From positions 2,046,001 to 2,110,000 of the forward strand of contig NZ_JAUSYU010000001.1 in assembly GCF_030817075.1 (NCBI RefSeq): 64,000 nucleotides of DNA, given 5' to 3'. The notes beneath the pieces are model-generated. The model was not told where the DNA came from. It saw only the letters and a list, made by a program, of their open reading frames with translations, and ran no database searches. Both the position numbers and the translations under genes were made by a program. This stretch comes from Arthrobacter sp. V1I9 (lineage in GTDB: Bacteria; Actinomycetota; Actinomycetes; Actinomycetales; Micrococcaceae). Shown here in pieces: positions 33,481 through 42,277 of this stretch (the stretch's first letter is position 1; each line of letters opens with the position of its first letter).

Positions 33481-34185
33481 CTACCTGCAGCGTTCGAGAA
33501 TCCCGTTTATGGTGTCGTGCTCCGCCGGGGTAACCCAGAGGTCGTACTTGGCCTTGACGGCAGTTTGGCGTGCTACGTACTCACATCGAAAGGCCCTGTT
33601 CGGCGGCAGCCAAGTGGCCGCGTCCTTGTCACCTTTGGCACTGTTAGTCGGGCCATCAGCTGCCATAAGGTTCAGGGCGTCATTGGCGAGTTGCTTGCGC
33701 TGGTCGGCGCTGAGCTGCTGTGCGCCTTTCTGCCATGCGTCGCTGAGTGGAACGATGTGGTCTATCTGGACTTCCGAACTCGTATTTTGGCCGCGTACGA
33801 AGTTAATGGTCGTGCCGGTGTACTTGTCGGCCAGGGTTCCAGTGGTGACCACACAGCCGTTGGTACCCGGCTTGAACGTTTCGTTGGTCAGATCCCTGGC
33901 GAGGATGTCATTTCGGGTGTCGCACCCGTTATGGTCCGTGTCCGACCACGCCGGTCCAAACTCGTCCCGGGTGTAGCCAGTCTTAGGCGCGCGTCCCTTC
34001 ACCGGGATGCTCTCCAATTGGACGAGGGCGTTGGCGGCGCCACTGCTAGCACCGGCAGCGATGCTTGTTGGACGCTCAATGACCTCAAGGGCGTTGGCTG
34101 CAGCATCACAACCTACCAGTGACCCAGCCATCATCAAGGCGGTCACGGCGGTCAGGATTTTGGCGGGAGAACAGGGGGTCTTCAT
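33481..34185 (-). CDS. HNH nuclease-family lipoprotein (DUF1524/GmrSD-type)
   Basis: The product is 234 residues from ATG 34185. The signal peptide ends with the lipobox LVGCDAA (lipid anchor on Cys). The HNH core EVQIDHIVPLSDAWQKGA is preceded by WSDTDHNGCDTRNDILARDL and followed by WLPPNRAFRCEYVARQTAVKAKY. It is a surface-anchored sibling of the secreted HNH protein downstream. The long frame to 34419 was rejected because the signal peptide fixes the start. Confidence 0.87.
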   Translation of the reverse strand: MKTPCSPAKILTAVTALMMAGSLVGCDAAANALEVIERPTSIAAGASSGAANALVQLESIPVKGRAPKTGYTRDEFGPAWSDTDHNGCDTRNDILARDLTNETFKPGTNGCVVTTGTLADKYTGTTINFVRGQNTSSEVQIDHIVPLSDAWQKGAQQLSADQRKQLANDALNLMAADGPTNSAKGDKDAATWLPPNRAFRCEYVARQTAVKAKYDLWVTPAEHDTINGILERCR

Positions 34186-34717
34186 GGTCCTAATTGTTAG
34201 AAGGGGTTGTTCCACGCTAACGTCGACTAGCGCCCGCCGCGGGCAGGCGTGTCCGTGGTGCCCGTCACACGTCCACTCCCTCTGTCGGTCCGCTTGGCTC
34301 GTCATGCTCGGGTGATTGTTACAACCGGGCAAAGAGGAGCATCGATGGCCCCGGCTCAGTTCGCGGTGGCCAGTCTGACTTTCGAGCGGGTACCGATGAG
34401 GACGTAGCCCTCCATACATGCTCAGGGATTCAGCAGGCGCTGGCTATTCAAATTCATGCAATTCGTGAGCAATTCGAGGGCAGTTGGACCGGGTCCGAAA
34501 CGAAAGGTTTGCACAACGTACGCACCCTTTCTTTTGGCCCACTTTCGGCAACGGCGTCGGAAAGGCACTCGGGCCAGAGCGCTCTGGCAGCCCGCCAGCC
34601 GTGACACTTCTGACCCGCTCAACGAGGAGGGCAAGAGCCTCACTCCGCGTCAGACGTTGTGCTCCGTCCGCGAACAGACCCACGTACACCGCCATAGGCA
34701 AGCGAGCTCCCAGCAGA
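34186..34717. other. Intergenic stretch, 532 bases, no clear gene
   Basis: The stretch holds the promoter region of the HNH lipoprotein and the 3' side of the transglycosylase gene. A 20-codon frame at 34345-34407 (MAPAQFAVASLTFERVPMRT) has a good AGAGGAG site but ends early and may be the start of a lost gene. No other coding, RNA or repeat signal was recognised. Confidence 0.4.
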
Positions 34718-35485
34718 TCAATACCGCTTGGACTCACCCTGCGTGCCGGCCTTCGCGGCGTATGCGGTGGCTTGGTCACGCACCTGCTGGATGTAGGAAT
34801 CGGATTGGTTATAGGAGTAGATGGCGTCGGTCCATCCGTCCGCGGTTGTGAGGTCACGGCCGTGGGCACACAGATAAGTCGCCGCGCTGAGGGCAGCGTC
34901 GTCGATATTGAACGGGTCCGCTGTTCCATCCCCGTTCCCGTCCCGCCCTGCGAGCTGCCACGTGGAGGGGATGAACTGCATCGGTCCCACCGCATGATCC
35001 CATTGAGTGTCCCCGTCCAGGGAACCGGCGTCCGTGTCCGCGATGGCGGCAAATCCGGAACCGTTGAGAGCCGGGCCCACAATAGGGCGGCTCACCTGCC
35101 CGTCGGCAGTTAGGCCGCCGCCGCCGTAAGTCCCGTGCGCTGTTTCGACGAAACCGATGGCGGCCACGGTGTTCCAGCCAATACCGCAGGCCGGAACGGA
35201 ATCATCCGCCGTGACAGCCGCGGCGACGTACGCCCTGAGCGCGCGGGCAGGGATCCCGGTCTGCCCGGCAGCCCGGTTAATCCACTGGGCATCCGGACTC
35301 CGGGTTACGTTCACGGCGGTGGTCATGCCAGTGGACAGTTTTTCAAGCTCTGCCTCGGCTCGCGGCGGCGGGGAAAAGGCACGACGGGCGCCCGCGCCGG
35401 ATTGCCCCTGCGCCCAGAACGAGAATGCGGTAAAGACACAAACCGCAAACAAGGTGAATACCAAAAGGCGTCTGAGACGGAGCAC
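34718..35485 (-). CDS. Lytic transglycosylase-like protein
   Basis: The product is 255 residues with an uncleaved signal anchor (LLVFTLFAVCVFTAFSFWA). The SLT-like domain has the catalytic Glu in IGFVETAHGTYGG, then AVGPMQFIPSTWQLAGRDGNGDG, and closes with AIYSYNQSDSYIQQVRDQATAY. It cleaves peptidoglycan glycans on the outer face of the membrane. It is divergent from the LacI-type regulator gene, with 213 bases between the starts. Confidence 0.9.
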   Translation of the reverse strand: MLRLRRLLVFTLFAVCVFTAFSFWAQGQSGAGARRAFSPPPRAEAELEKLSTGMTTAVNVTRSPDAQWINRAAGQTGIPARALRAYVAAAVTADDSVPACGIGWNTVAAIGFVETAHGTYGGGGLTADGQVSRPIVGPALNGSGFAAIADTDAGSLDGDTQWDHAVGPMQFIPSTWQLAGRDGNGDGTADPFNIDDAALSAATYLCAHGRDLTTADGWTDAIYSYNQSDSYIQQVRDQATAYAAKAGTQGESKRY

Positions 35486-35643
35486 CGACTAATCAAACCA
35501 TCCAATTGGCGCTGACCGTGACCGAGGGCCTTCGTGGGCATTGAATGCACGCCTACGCGGTCACTGGCGCTCCTAAACTTGCGGCGTAATTTTGTCATCC
35601 GCGCCTCAGCCGTTTCCATCGGTCATGCCCCGGAACTTACCGT

Positions 35644-35658
35644 CTCACACGAGTTAGG
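35644..35658. promoter_or_regulatory. Likely autoregulatory LacI operator
   Basis: CTCACACGAGTTAGG lies about 40 bases upstream of the LacI-family start. It matches 13 of 15 bases of the perfect operator core CTAACACGTGTTAGG in front of the binding-protein gene at 41564. This points to feedback control of the regulator by itself. The resemblance is seen in the sequence; binding is inferred. Confidence 0.6.
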
Positions 35659-35698
35659 TAGACTACAGCCAAAAAGAGTCTCCAGCCAAGGACAACTT

Positions 35699-36769
35699 AT
35701 GAATCGCAAGGCCACTGCATTGGACGTCGCCAAGCTGGCCGGTGTCTCGCGTAGCGCCGTGTCGCTGGTGCTCAATGGGCGGGGTGATGGCAATGTTGCC
35801 CGCGAAAGCCAGCAGCGCATCCGGGAAGCAGCCGCGGCGCTCAGTTACTCGCCGAACAAGATTGCGCTGAGCCTGCGCAATCAGCAGTCGCGGGTCATTG
35901 GAATTGTGTCGGATCAGGTGGTTACCAGCCCGTTTGATGGCAATATCATCGCTGGTGCGGACGCTGTGGCACGGTCGCACGGCTTCGTCACCGTTGTAAT
36001 GGATACGGAGCTGGACGCGTCCCGGGATGAGAGCGCCGTTGAGACCCTGCTGGACCGGCAGGTGGACGGGTTGATCTACGTGACCGTTGGCCTGCGTCCG
36101 CTGCACGTGCCGCCGAACATGGCGCGGGTCCCGTCCATCCTGGCCAACTGTTTTGATGAACGCCCCGATTGGCGCCTCCCGGCTGTCATCCCTGACGAAG
36201 TCCGGGGCGGCCGGGAGGCCGCCGAACATGTGATGGCCCTCGGTCACCGTGACATCGCATTCCTCGCCGGGGACTCGCTGACTCCCGCGGCTCCCCGGCG
36301 GATTGCGGGTTACCGTGAAGCCTTCGGTGCCATGGGGACGGAGGTGAAGGAGGACTGGGTCCTGCAGGTGGGCTGGGACATCGAGGACGGCTTCCATGGC
36401 GCGATGAAGTTGCTCGACGGCGTACACCCGGCCATGCGCCCCACCGCGATCCTATGCGCCAATGATCGCCTGGCGATCGGTGTGGTGCTGGCCTGCTACC
36501 GACTGGGCCTGGACGTTCCGCAGGATATTTCGGTCATGGGGTACGACGACGAGTTCCGCGTCGCCAAAACGATGGTCCCTGCCCTCACCACGATGGCTCT
36601 CCCGCTACGTGAGATGGGCGCGTCGGCCATGACGTCATTGCTCGCCGAGGTGGAGGCGACCTCCAACGGGAAGAACTACGACGGCGGTTTGGTTGCCAGC
36701 GGCGAGACGATGGTTCCGTGCCGGCTGGTGCTCCGGGATTCGACCGGCCCCGTCCCGGCCGGGCGCTAA
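35699..36769 (+). CDS. LacI-family transcriptional regulator of the fructan locus
   Basis: The product is 356 residues. The N-terminal helix-turn-helix and hinge are ATALDVAKLAGVSRSAVSLVLNGRG followed by SYSPNKIALSLRNQQSRVIGIV. A periplasmic-binding-like effector domain covers the rest (VMGYDDEFRVAKTMVPALTTM). It is convergent with the GH32 hydrolase and its importer, and palindromes of the LacI type sit in front of both that operon (41564-41611) and this gene. It probably represses both until a fructo-oligosaccharide or fructose derivative binds. Confidence 0.93.
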   Translation: MNRKATALDVAKLAGVSRSAVSLVLNGRGDGNVARESQQRIREAAAALSYSPNKIALSLRNQQSRVIGIVSDQVVTSPFDGNIIAGADAVARSHGFVTVVMDTELDASRDESAVETLLDRQVDGLIYVTVGLRPLHVPPNMARVPSILANCFDERPDWRLPAVIPDEVRGGREAAEHVMALGHRDIAFLAGDSLTPAAPRRIAGYREAFGAMGTEVKEDWVLQVGWDIEDGFHGAMKLLDGVHPAMRPTAILCANDRLAIGVVLACYRLGLDVPQDISVMGYDDEFRVAKTMVPALTTMALPLREMGASAMTSLLAEVEATSNGKNYDGGLVASGETMVPCRLVLRDSTGPVPAGR

Positions 36770-36800
36770 CACCCGGCCGGACACGCCCTCCGTTCCGTGG

Positions 36801-38234
36801 TCAGTCGCGGGTTGAGGGCTGCTCCAGTTCCCAGACGTCGGCCGCAACGCCGGCTGGGAGATTCAGCTGCCATTCCTCCCCCGTTGCCGGGTAGGCACGG
36901 AGGGTCGTGGCCACCGAACCGGACCTGTAGACCTCCACCAGCGAGGCGTCCACGAAAACCCTCAATTCCTCCCCCGGCTCCAAGGTCCCGCTGAATACCG
37001 TCTGGCGGCTGCCGTTCCCAACGAGCAGGAGTTCGACGGTTGAACCTTCGCCGGCAGCTTCCGCCGTCACCTTCGCTTCAGCGAACGATGGCAGCACAAC
37101 TTCTCCTCCGGCTGCTCGGGAAATTCGCCTGCCGCGGTAAGCGTCGATCTCAGGGGCGGGGCTGATGGCTAGTGCACCGTCGACTGCGGAGATCTCTCGA
37201 GGGTGGGTCAGGACGCCGGCCCAGCCGGCAGCATCGATCTCGTCCTGGCTGCGGCCCCGGCGTCCATCGCGGCCGGGTCCCTCGTTGGCCCAGCCCCAGA
37301 GCAGCGCCCGGTCCTGCAGCGCCACGATTTGGGGTGCATAGAAGTCGCGGCCGAGGTCGGATTTTCCCCCAGTGCCGGGCGTGAAGACGGGCAGCCCGGT
37401 GTTCGGGTCCTCGGTCAGCGAACCGAGCAGATGGCCCACTCCGTTGGCGTGTTCATGCGCATCCCCTGAGAGCCAGAGCGAGAACATCATCAACCAGGTA
37501 CCAGAGTCTCCAAGCGGTTCACCCGCGGGATCGCCAGAGTCGGGCACCCGGACAAGCTGCGGGCATTCCCAGATCTCTGCCGGTGTATGTTGGGCGGCCA
37601 CCGGGTTCTCCGAGGTCAGCCAGATGCCCTCGTATTTCCAGGCGGATATGTCCTCTACCGTGTACAGGAGCAGGGCGGCATGCCCGCTCGCGAGGCCCGC
37701 GCCCTGAATAGCGTACCGTCTGCCGTTGAACCGGAAGATGAACGGGTCCCGGACTGCAGCGACCTGCCCGTCGGCGGGCATGCTGGCCGCTATGTGGCCG
37801 GTCTGCTCCCAACTGATCAGATCATCGGACCCGCGGGCGATGACCACCTGTGAGTGGCCCCCGTCCCCGCGGACACCTGAGTACGCTGCGGTGGGGACAC
37901 CGCCGTCGTCCGTGACCACACCGGTCCAACAGCCGTACTCATCCGGGCCCCCGCCCTGGGGGCGCAGTGCCACCGGGTGTTCCTCCCAGCGCACCAGATC
38001 TGCCGAGCTTACGTGTCCCCAGGTGATCCTGTGGTGCCGGGCGGAGTCCGGGTTGTACTGGAAGAACACGTGGTACCGGCCGTTGATGCAGCTGACGCCG
38101 TTCGGGTCGTTAATCCAGCCCTGCGCGGGACGCGGGTGGAACCGCGGAAAGGCAGGGTCCGGGTGGGCGGCAGCGACGTCCTCGAAGGGCACCTTGTTTT
38201 GGGCGTGGAGGGCGGCGGGGTCCGGGAAGGGCAT
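36801..38234 (-). CDS. GH32 beta-fructosidase
   Basis: The product is 477 residues. The catalytic triad motifs of GH32 are present: GWINDPNG near residue 40 (nucleophile Asp), AVRDPFIF near 165, and EIWECPQL near 227 (acid/base Glu). A C-terminal beta-sandwich (VELLLVGNGSRQTVFSG; LRVFVDASLVEVYRSG) completes the family architecture. There is no signal peptide, so it splits imported sucrose or short fructans inside the cell. It is the last gene of the ABC importer operon, 30 bases after the permease. Confidence 0.93.
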   Translation of the reverse strand: MPFPDPAALHAQNKVPFEDVAAAHPDPAFPRFHPRPAQGWINDPNGVSCINGRYHVFFQYNPDSARHHRITWGHVSSADLVRWEEHPVALRPQGGGPDEYGCWTGVVTDDGGVPTAAYSGVRGDGGHSQVVIARGSDDLISWEQTGHIAASMPADGQVAAVRDPFIFRFNGRRYAIQGAGLASGHAALLLYTVEDISAWKYEGIWLTSENPVAAQHTPAEIWECPQLVRVPDSGDPAGEPLGDSGTWLMMFSLWLSGDAHEHANGVGHLLGSLTEDPNTGLPVFTPGTGGKSDLGRDFYAPQIVALQDRALLWGWANEGPGRDGRRGRSQDEIDAAGWAGVLTHPREISAVDGALAISPAPEIDAYRGRRISRAAGGEVVLPSFAEAKVTAEAAGEGSTVELLLVGNGSRQTVFSGTLEPGEELRVFVDASLVEVYRSGSVATTLRAYPATGEEWQLNLPAGVAADVWELEQPSTRD

Positions 38235-38264
38235 GGTGGGCCTTTCGATAATGGTGTGGGTGGG

Positions 38265-39167
38265 TTACTTTCCGGTGCCGGCCGTCAGGCCGTCCTGAAG
38301 TGCACGCTGGCCAAACATGAAGACCACCCGTGCGGGAATCATTGACAGGACCACGCCGGCAAGAACCACTGAGATGCTGCCGGTTCCCAGATTGCCCTGG
38401 AGCGACACAAGCCCCAGTGGGAGCGTGAAGTTTTGCTCGGAAATGGTGAGGATGAGCGGGCGGAAAAACTCGTTCCAGTGGAAGTTGAAGGCGAGGATTC
38501 CAACAATGGCCATCCCGGGGACTGCCAGCGGCGCATACACGGAACGGAAGGTCCGCCACGGCGAGGCACCGTCGATCGATGCGGCTTCTGCCAGCTCGGC
38601 AGGCAGCCCCATGAAGTACTGGCGCATCAGGAAGGTGCCGAACGCTGTCGGGATGGCAGGCAGGATCAACGCCAGCAGGGTGTCCGAGAGGCCCATGCCG
38701 CGGATCAGCATGAACACGGGCACGATCGTGACCTGCACCGGCACCATCATGGTGGCCAGCACGATCGAGAACAGTGCGCCCCGGCCACGAAACTTCAGGT
38801 GCGCGAACGCGTAGCCGGCCATCGCCGCGGTGACCATCTGGCCTACCGCGATCAGCCCGGTCACCAGGGCGCTGTTGAGAACCAGAAGGAAGACGTTCAG
38901 CTGCTGAAAGACCTCGCCGTAGGACGTGAAGTCCGGGTTCCAGGGAATGAACGACGGCGGCAGCTTGAAGGATTCCGACGGGGACCGCAGCGAGGTGGAC
39001 AGGGTCCACAGCACCGGGCCGAGAACCAGGGCCGCCGCAATCAGCAGCAGGAGGATCCGCAGGGCGAAGTTCCAGGTGAACTTCTTGCGGCTGCGTGAAG
39101 TTTCGGGGAGGCCTTGGGAGAGCCGGGGGGAATGCCCCGCCAGGCCGTGGTCTGTTGTGGTGGTCAT
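38265..39167 (-). CDS. Carbohydrate ABC transporter permease, MalG-like
   Basis: The product is 300 residues from ATG 39167 with six transmembrane helices. The EAA loop that docks the ATPase is ELAEAASIDGASPWRTFRSVYAPLAVPG. The N-terminal FTSYGEVFQQL region and C-terminal FMFGQRALQDGLTAGTGK are typical of CUT1 MalG/YcjP proteins. No ATPase gene is in the operon, so a shared MsmK/MalK-type ATPase is likely. The gene starts 8 bases after the MalF-like stop. Confidence 0.93.
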   Translation of the reverse strand: MTTTTDHGLAGHSPRLSQGLPETSRSRKKFTWNFALRILLLLIAAALVLGPVLWTLSTSLRSPSESFKLPPSFIPWNPDFTSYGEVFQQLNVFLLVLNSALVTGLIAVGQMVTAAMAGYAFAHLKFRGRGALFSIVLATMMVPVQVTIVPVFMLIRGMGLSDTLLALILPAIPTAFGTFLMRQYFMGLPAELAEAASIDGASPWRTFRSVYAPLAVPGMAIVGILAFNFHWNEFFRPLILTISEQNFTLPLGLVSLQGNLGTGSISVVLAGVVLSMIPARVVFMFGQRALQDGLTAGTGK

Positions 39168-39175
39168 GGCTGGCC

Positions 39176-40132
39176 TTACTGGTAGAAGACGAATCGTTTG
39201 CTGAGCCGGAACTGCGCGGCGGTGATGGCCATGATGATCAGGGTGAGGAGCACGCCGATGGCAGACGCTTGGCCGAATTCGAGACGCTGGAAGGCCGATT
39301 CGAAGATCACCATGACGGCGGTGCGGGTGGAGTCGCCGGGACCGCCGCGGGTCAGCACGTAGGGCTGGTCGAAGACCTGCAGTGCGCTGATGATCGCCAT
39401 CACCGAAGCCACCAGTGTGGTGGGGCTCAGCAGGGGCAGCGTCACGTGCAGGTGTTTGCGCCAGCCAGTGGCGCCGTCGATCGAAGCCGCTTCGTATGTT
39501 TCCACCGGGATGGACGCCAGGCCGCCGATGAACAGCAGGAAGGAGAATCCGAAGTTCTGCCACACGTAGACCAGGATCACGACGGTGGCGGATCCGCCGG
39601 GCGTGGTCAGCCACGGCACCGCAGGGATGCCCACGAGCGACAGGAACCAGTTGACCACGCCGAATTGTTCGTTGAAGAGGTACCTCATGAAGATGGACAC
39701 TGAGGCCGCGGACAGGATCAGCGGGAAGAAGAAGGCGGAGCGGAAGAACACGCGCAGCCAGTCCGGCATCTTTTCCTGCACCATGACCGCCAGCGCGAGG
39801 GCTATGCCCAGCTGCAGTACCACGGCCACCACCACGAAGATGATGGTGTTCAGGAAGGACACCCGGACAGTGGGGTCCTGGACCACCTCGGAGAAGTTGT
39901 CGAAGCCAACGAATGTGGGCGCGGAGATGATGTCCCAGCGGAAAAAGGCCAGGATTACGGAGGCCACGATGGGGATCAGGGTGAACAGGCCCATGCCGAG
40001 GATGGTGGGAGCCAGGAAGATCCAGGCAAGCCAGCGCTGGCCGCGCCGGCCGTTCCCTGCGGGTGTCTTTGCCGGCGCGGCCCGCCCGGCTGTCTGCCTC
40101 GGCCGCTCCCGTGGCGGAGTGGTGGTACTCAT
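39176..40132 (-). CDS. Carbohydrate ABC transporter permease, MalF-like
   Basis: The product is 318 residues. A Pro/Arg/Ala-rich cytoplasmic N-terminus of about 30 residues precedes six helices starting WLAWIFLAPTILGMGLFTLIP. The EAA loop is ETYEAASIDGATGWRKHLHVTLPLLSP. It pairs with the MalG-like permease downstream and overlaps the binding-protein gene by 4 bases, so all three transport components are translationally linked. Confidence 0.93.
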   Translation of the reverse strand: MSTTTPPRERPRQTAGRAAPAKTPAGNGRRGQRWLAWIFLAPTILGMGLFTLIPIVASVILAFFRWDIISAPTFVGFDNFSEVVQDPTVRVSFLNTIIFVVVAVVLQLGIALALAVMVQEKMPDWLRVFFRSAFFFPLILSAASVSIFMRYLFNEQFGVVNWFLSLVGIPAVPWLTTPGGSATVVILVYVWQNFGFSFLLFIGGLASIPVETYEAASIDGATGWRKHLHVTLPLLSPTTLVASVMAIISALQVFDQPYVLTRGGPGDSTRTAVMVIFESAFQRLEFGQASAIGVLLTLIIMAITAAQFRLSKRFVFYQ

Positions 40133-41550
40133 GACTGCCTCCTCAGGGCCAGTTCAAGGTCGCGCTGCATGGAGGCAAGTGCCTGCTTGAGCTGGCTCTC
40201 GTCGCCGCTGACGGTAAGGGATACGTTCTTCATCAGGGCCGTTTCGACGGCGGCCTGCTGGGGCGGTGCGGGAATGGGTCCAGTGGTGGGGAACCTGTCC
40301 AGGGTCTCGTAGAAGGTCTTCCAGTGGGCAGGTCCCTTGCCGGCATAAAGCTGCTCATTGACCATGGAGCGGCGCGCCGGCGTCGTAATCGGGCTGGGAA
40401 AGATCAGTTCCATCGCTTCGCGGCTGGAGCTGAACTTGATCCATTCCCAGGCTGCGTCCTTGTCCTTGGCCGTCTTCATGATGGCGTAGCCGGCGGTGCC
40501 GAACTGGTGGCGCTGGGTCTTCCAGCGGGGGAAGAACTGGACGTCAAAGTTGTTGCCGCCCATCCCGGCCTCGTGCAGGCCCTGCACCCAGTAGCCGCCG
40601 GCCGGTGTGGTGCCGATGCGGTTGGAAGCGAACAGCCCCACGAGCGAGCTGCCGCCGCCTTCCTCCGGACGCACCCCCAGGCCGTCCTTGACCAGCCCGC
40701 GGAGGTAGTCGAAGGATTCGAAGACGCGGTCGTCGTCGGCATTGGGCTCCAGCCACTGGTAGCCACCTGACCTGAGGCTTCGGGAGGGATCATTGGCATA
40801 GAAGCTGTCCCAAAGCCAATCCCCGCCTGTGGACCTGGTTTCCTTCAGGAAGCTGGTGTCATTCGCGTACAGCCACGGCACAACCCCGCCGAAGAGCCGG
40901 TTGGTCCAGTAGTAGGGGGTGAAGTCCGCAGTGCGGGCCTTCCGCATGGCCGCCAGGCTGTTGCGGAAGTCGATGTGCGTCCAGTCGTCCGCCGGGCGCT
41001 CCAGCCCTGCTTGGGCGAAGGCGGTGGTGTTGTAATACATGTTGGCGGCGTTCCAGTCCAGCGGGAGCTGGTAGAGGCTGCCCTTGTACATGAAGGCCTC
41101 CACCAGGCTGGGGTGGACGTCATTAAAGAACTCGACCATATCCGACGCGTCGCGACGCACGTACTCGTCCAGCGGGTGGGCGAGCTTTTCGGCGAACAGC
41201 TGGGCTCCCTCAGTGGCGACGTACACCACGTCCGGTGGCGTCCCCGCGGCCACCATGGTGAGGATCTTGGTAAAGAAGTCCTTCCAGTCCACGGCCTGGA
41301 TGGCCTGGACCTTGACCCTGATCTCCGGGTGGAGTCGGGTGAAGGCGTCGATGGCGCGCTGGCGGGCGGCGGCGTCCGCGGCGGTGCCCATAATGGCGAT
41401 GCTGAGGCTGTTGTCCCCGCGGCCCGGAATGTCGGTTCCGGAGAGCCGCGGCCACGATGCCACGGTCGCTCCGATGATTCCCGCCCCGAGGGCGCCCAGG
41501 GCGGTTCGGCGGCTGAATTCCCGCAGAGGCCCATTAAAGGCTCCGGTCAT
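40129..41550 (-). CDS. ABC transporter sugar-binding protein, CUT1 family
   Basis: The product is 473 residues. The N-terminus REFSRRTALGALGAGIIGATVA carries a twin-arginine-like SRR followed by a hydrophobic segment, suggesting Tat export; no lipobox Cys was seen. The mature part reads like a family 1 solute-binding protein (LSIAIMGTAADAAARQRAIDAFTRLHPEIRVKV). ATG 41550 with GGAGG nine bases upstream was chosen over the longer frame to 41571, which would start inside the operator. Confidence 0.9.
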   Translation of the reverse strand: MTGAFNGPLREFSRRTALGALGAGIIGATVASWPRLSGTDIPGRGDNSLSIAIMGTAADAAARQRAIDAFTRLHPEIRVKVQAIQAVDWKDFFTKILTMVAAGTPPDVVYVATEGAQLFAEKLAHPLDEYVRRDASDMVEFFNDVHPSLVEAFMYKGSLYQLPLDWNAANMYYNTTAFAQAGLERPADDWTHIDFRNSLAAMRKARTADFTPYYWTNRLFGGVVPWLYANDTSFLKETRSTGGDWLWDSFYANDPSRSLRSGGYQWLEPNADDDRVFESFDYLRGLVKDGLGVRPEEGGGSSLVGLFASNRIGTTPAGGYWVQGLHEAGMGGNNFDVQFFPRWKTQRHQFGTAGYAIMKTAKDKDAAWEWIKFSSSREAMELIFPSPITTPARRSMVNEQLYAGKGPAHWKTFYETLDRFPTTGPIPAPPQQAAVETALMKNVSLTVSGDESQLKQALASMQRDLELALRRQS

Positions 41551-41563
41551 GTCAAATTTCCTC

Positions 41564-41611
41564 CCTAACACGTGTTAGGAACACTAGATGGTGAACCTAA
41601 CACGTGTCAAG
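41564..41611 (-). promoter_or_regulatory. Twin LacI-type operators of the fructan operon
   Basis: CCTAACACGTGTTAGG (41564-41579) is a perfect 16-bp palindrome with the central CG typical of LacI sites. CCTAACACGTGTCAAG (41596-41611) is a near copy. Their centres are 32 bp apart, about three helical turns, so two dimers could bind the same face. The first site begins 14 bases upstream of the binding-protein start and touches its ribosome-binding site. The regulator is most likely the LacI protein at 35699. Confidence 0.85.
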
Positions 41612-41817
41612 CATCACACCGCCGCAACTGCACCCGCTTCATCTGACGGCAAGGCCCCTTCTTGGGTACCCGGCTGTCTGATGGAGTTGGGCGACGCGGG
41701 CCAAGATCTGGTCTTCCAGCACTCTGTGTTTTCCGGCTTGGGCGTTGGGGCCTCCACACCGTCCGACTGAGGGTCTTGATTGCTCCGCTACGAATACTGA
41801 TTTCCTTGCCGACACTT

Positions 41818-41835
41818 TAATAAGCATGCTTATTA
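41818..41835. promoter_or_regulatory. Perfect 18-bp palindrome TAATAAGCATGCTTATTA
   Basis: This AT-rich perfect palindrome stands in 41612-42023, about 410 bases with no other recognised feature. Its half-site resembles the direct repeats at 10200-10237. It looks like an operator, but no gene starts close on either side; the nearest is the small membrane gene at 42024. It may belong to a lost or very small gene. Confidence 0.5.
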
Positions 41836-42023
41836 TGGGTGCAGGCGGATGGGGATCCGATGTAAGGGGTAATCGAGAAGGGTGCGCTCAGCGAACGGCG
41901 GCGCACCTTGTTCGTGCTTTCCAGCTTGCCCGCCGGTGCCTGGTCCCTGCTTGTGCAAATTCCGGCTCTGATGCTGCGGAGTTGCGTCCGAGAATAAAAG
42001 CGCCATGGTCCTAGACTTTCGGC

Positions 42024-42194
42024 ATGCACCCCTTAGTGGCAATCGGCCTGGTGTTCCTCGCCGCGGTTGCCTGGACGGTCACCATCCTGACCATGCTGAT
42101 TGTTCTGGTCAAAGCCCGGCGCCGGCGGCCAGCCGATGTCGGACGCGCAGTCCTAAGCGTGGAGATCCAAAGCTCCGATGAAAAGGCTGCTTAG
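42024..42194 (+). CDS. Small single-helix membrane protein, 56 residues
   Basis: The sequence is MHPLVAIGLVFLAAVAWTVT, then a continuing hydrophobic stretch and a basic RRRR cluster with an acidic tail (EIQSSDEKAA). One transmembrane helix with an inward basic end is clear. No ribosome-binding site is visible, so it may be leaderless, and the ATG has TAGACT just upstream. It precedes a similar small membrane gene by 83 bases. Function is unknown. Confidence 0.5.
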   Translation: MHPLVAIGLVFLAAVAWTVTILTMLIVLVKARRRRPADVGRAVLSVEIQSSDEKAA

Positions 42195-42277
42195 ACATAT
42201 CCCGGTGTCGGCGGCGCCGCGCCTGAGTCCCTAATCGCCTCGCGTAGCCTGGGGGCAACGACTATTTGGGGGTAGTA

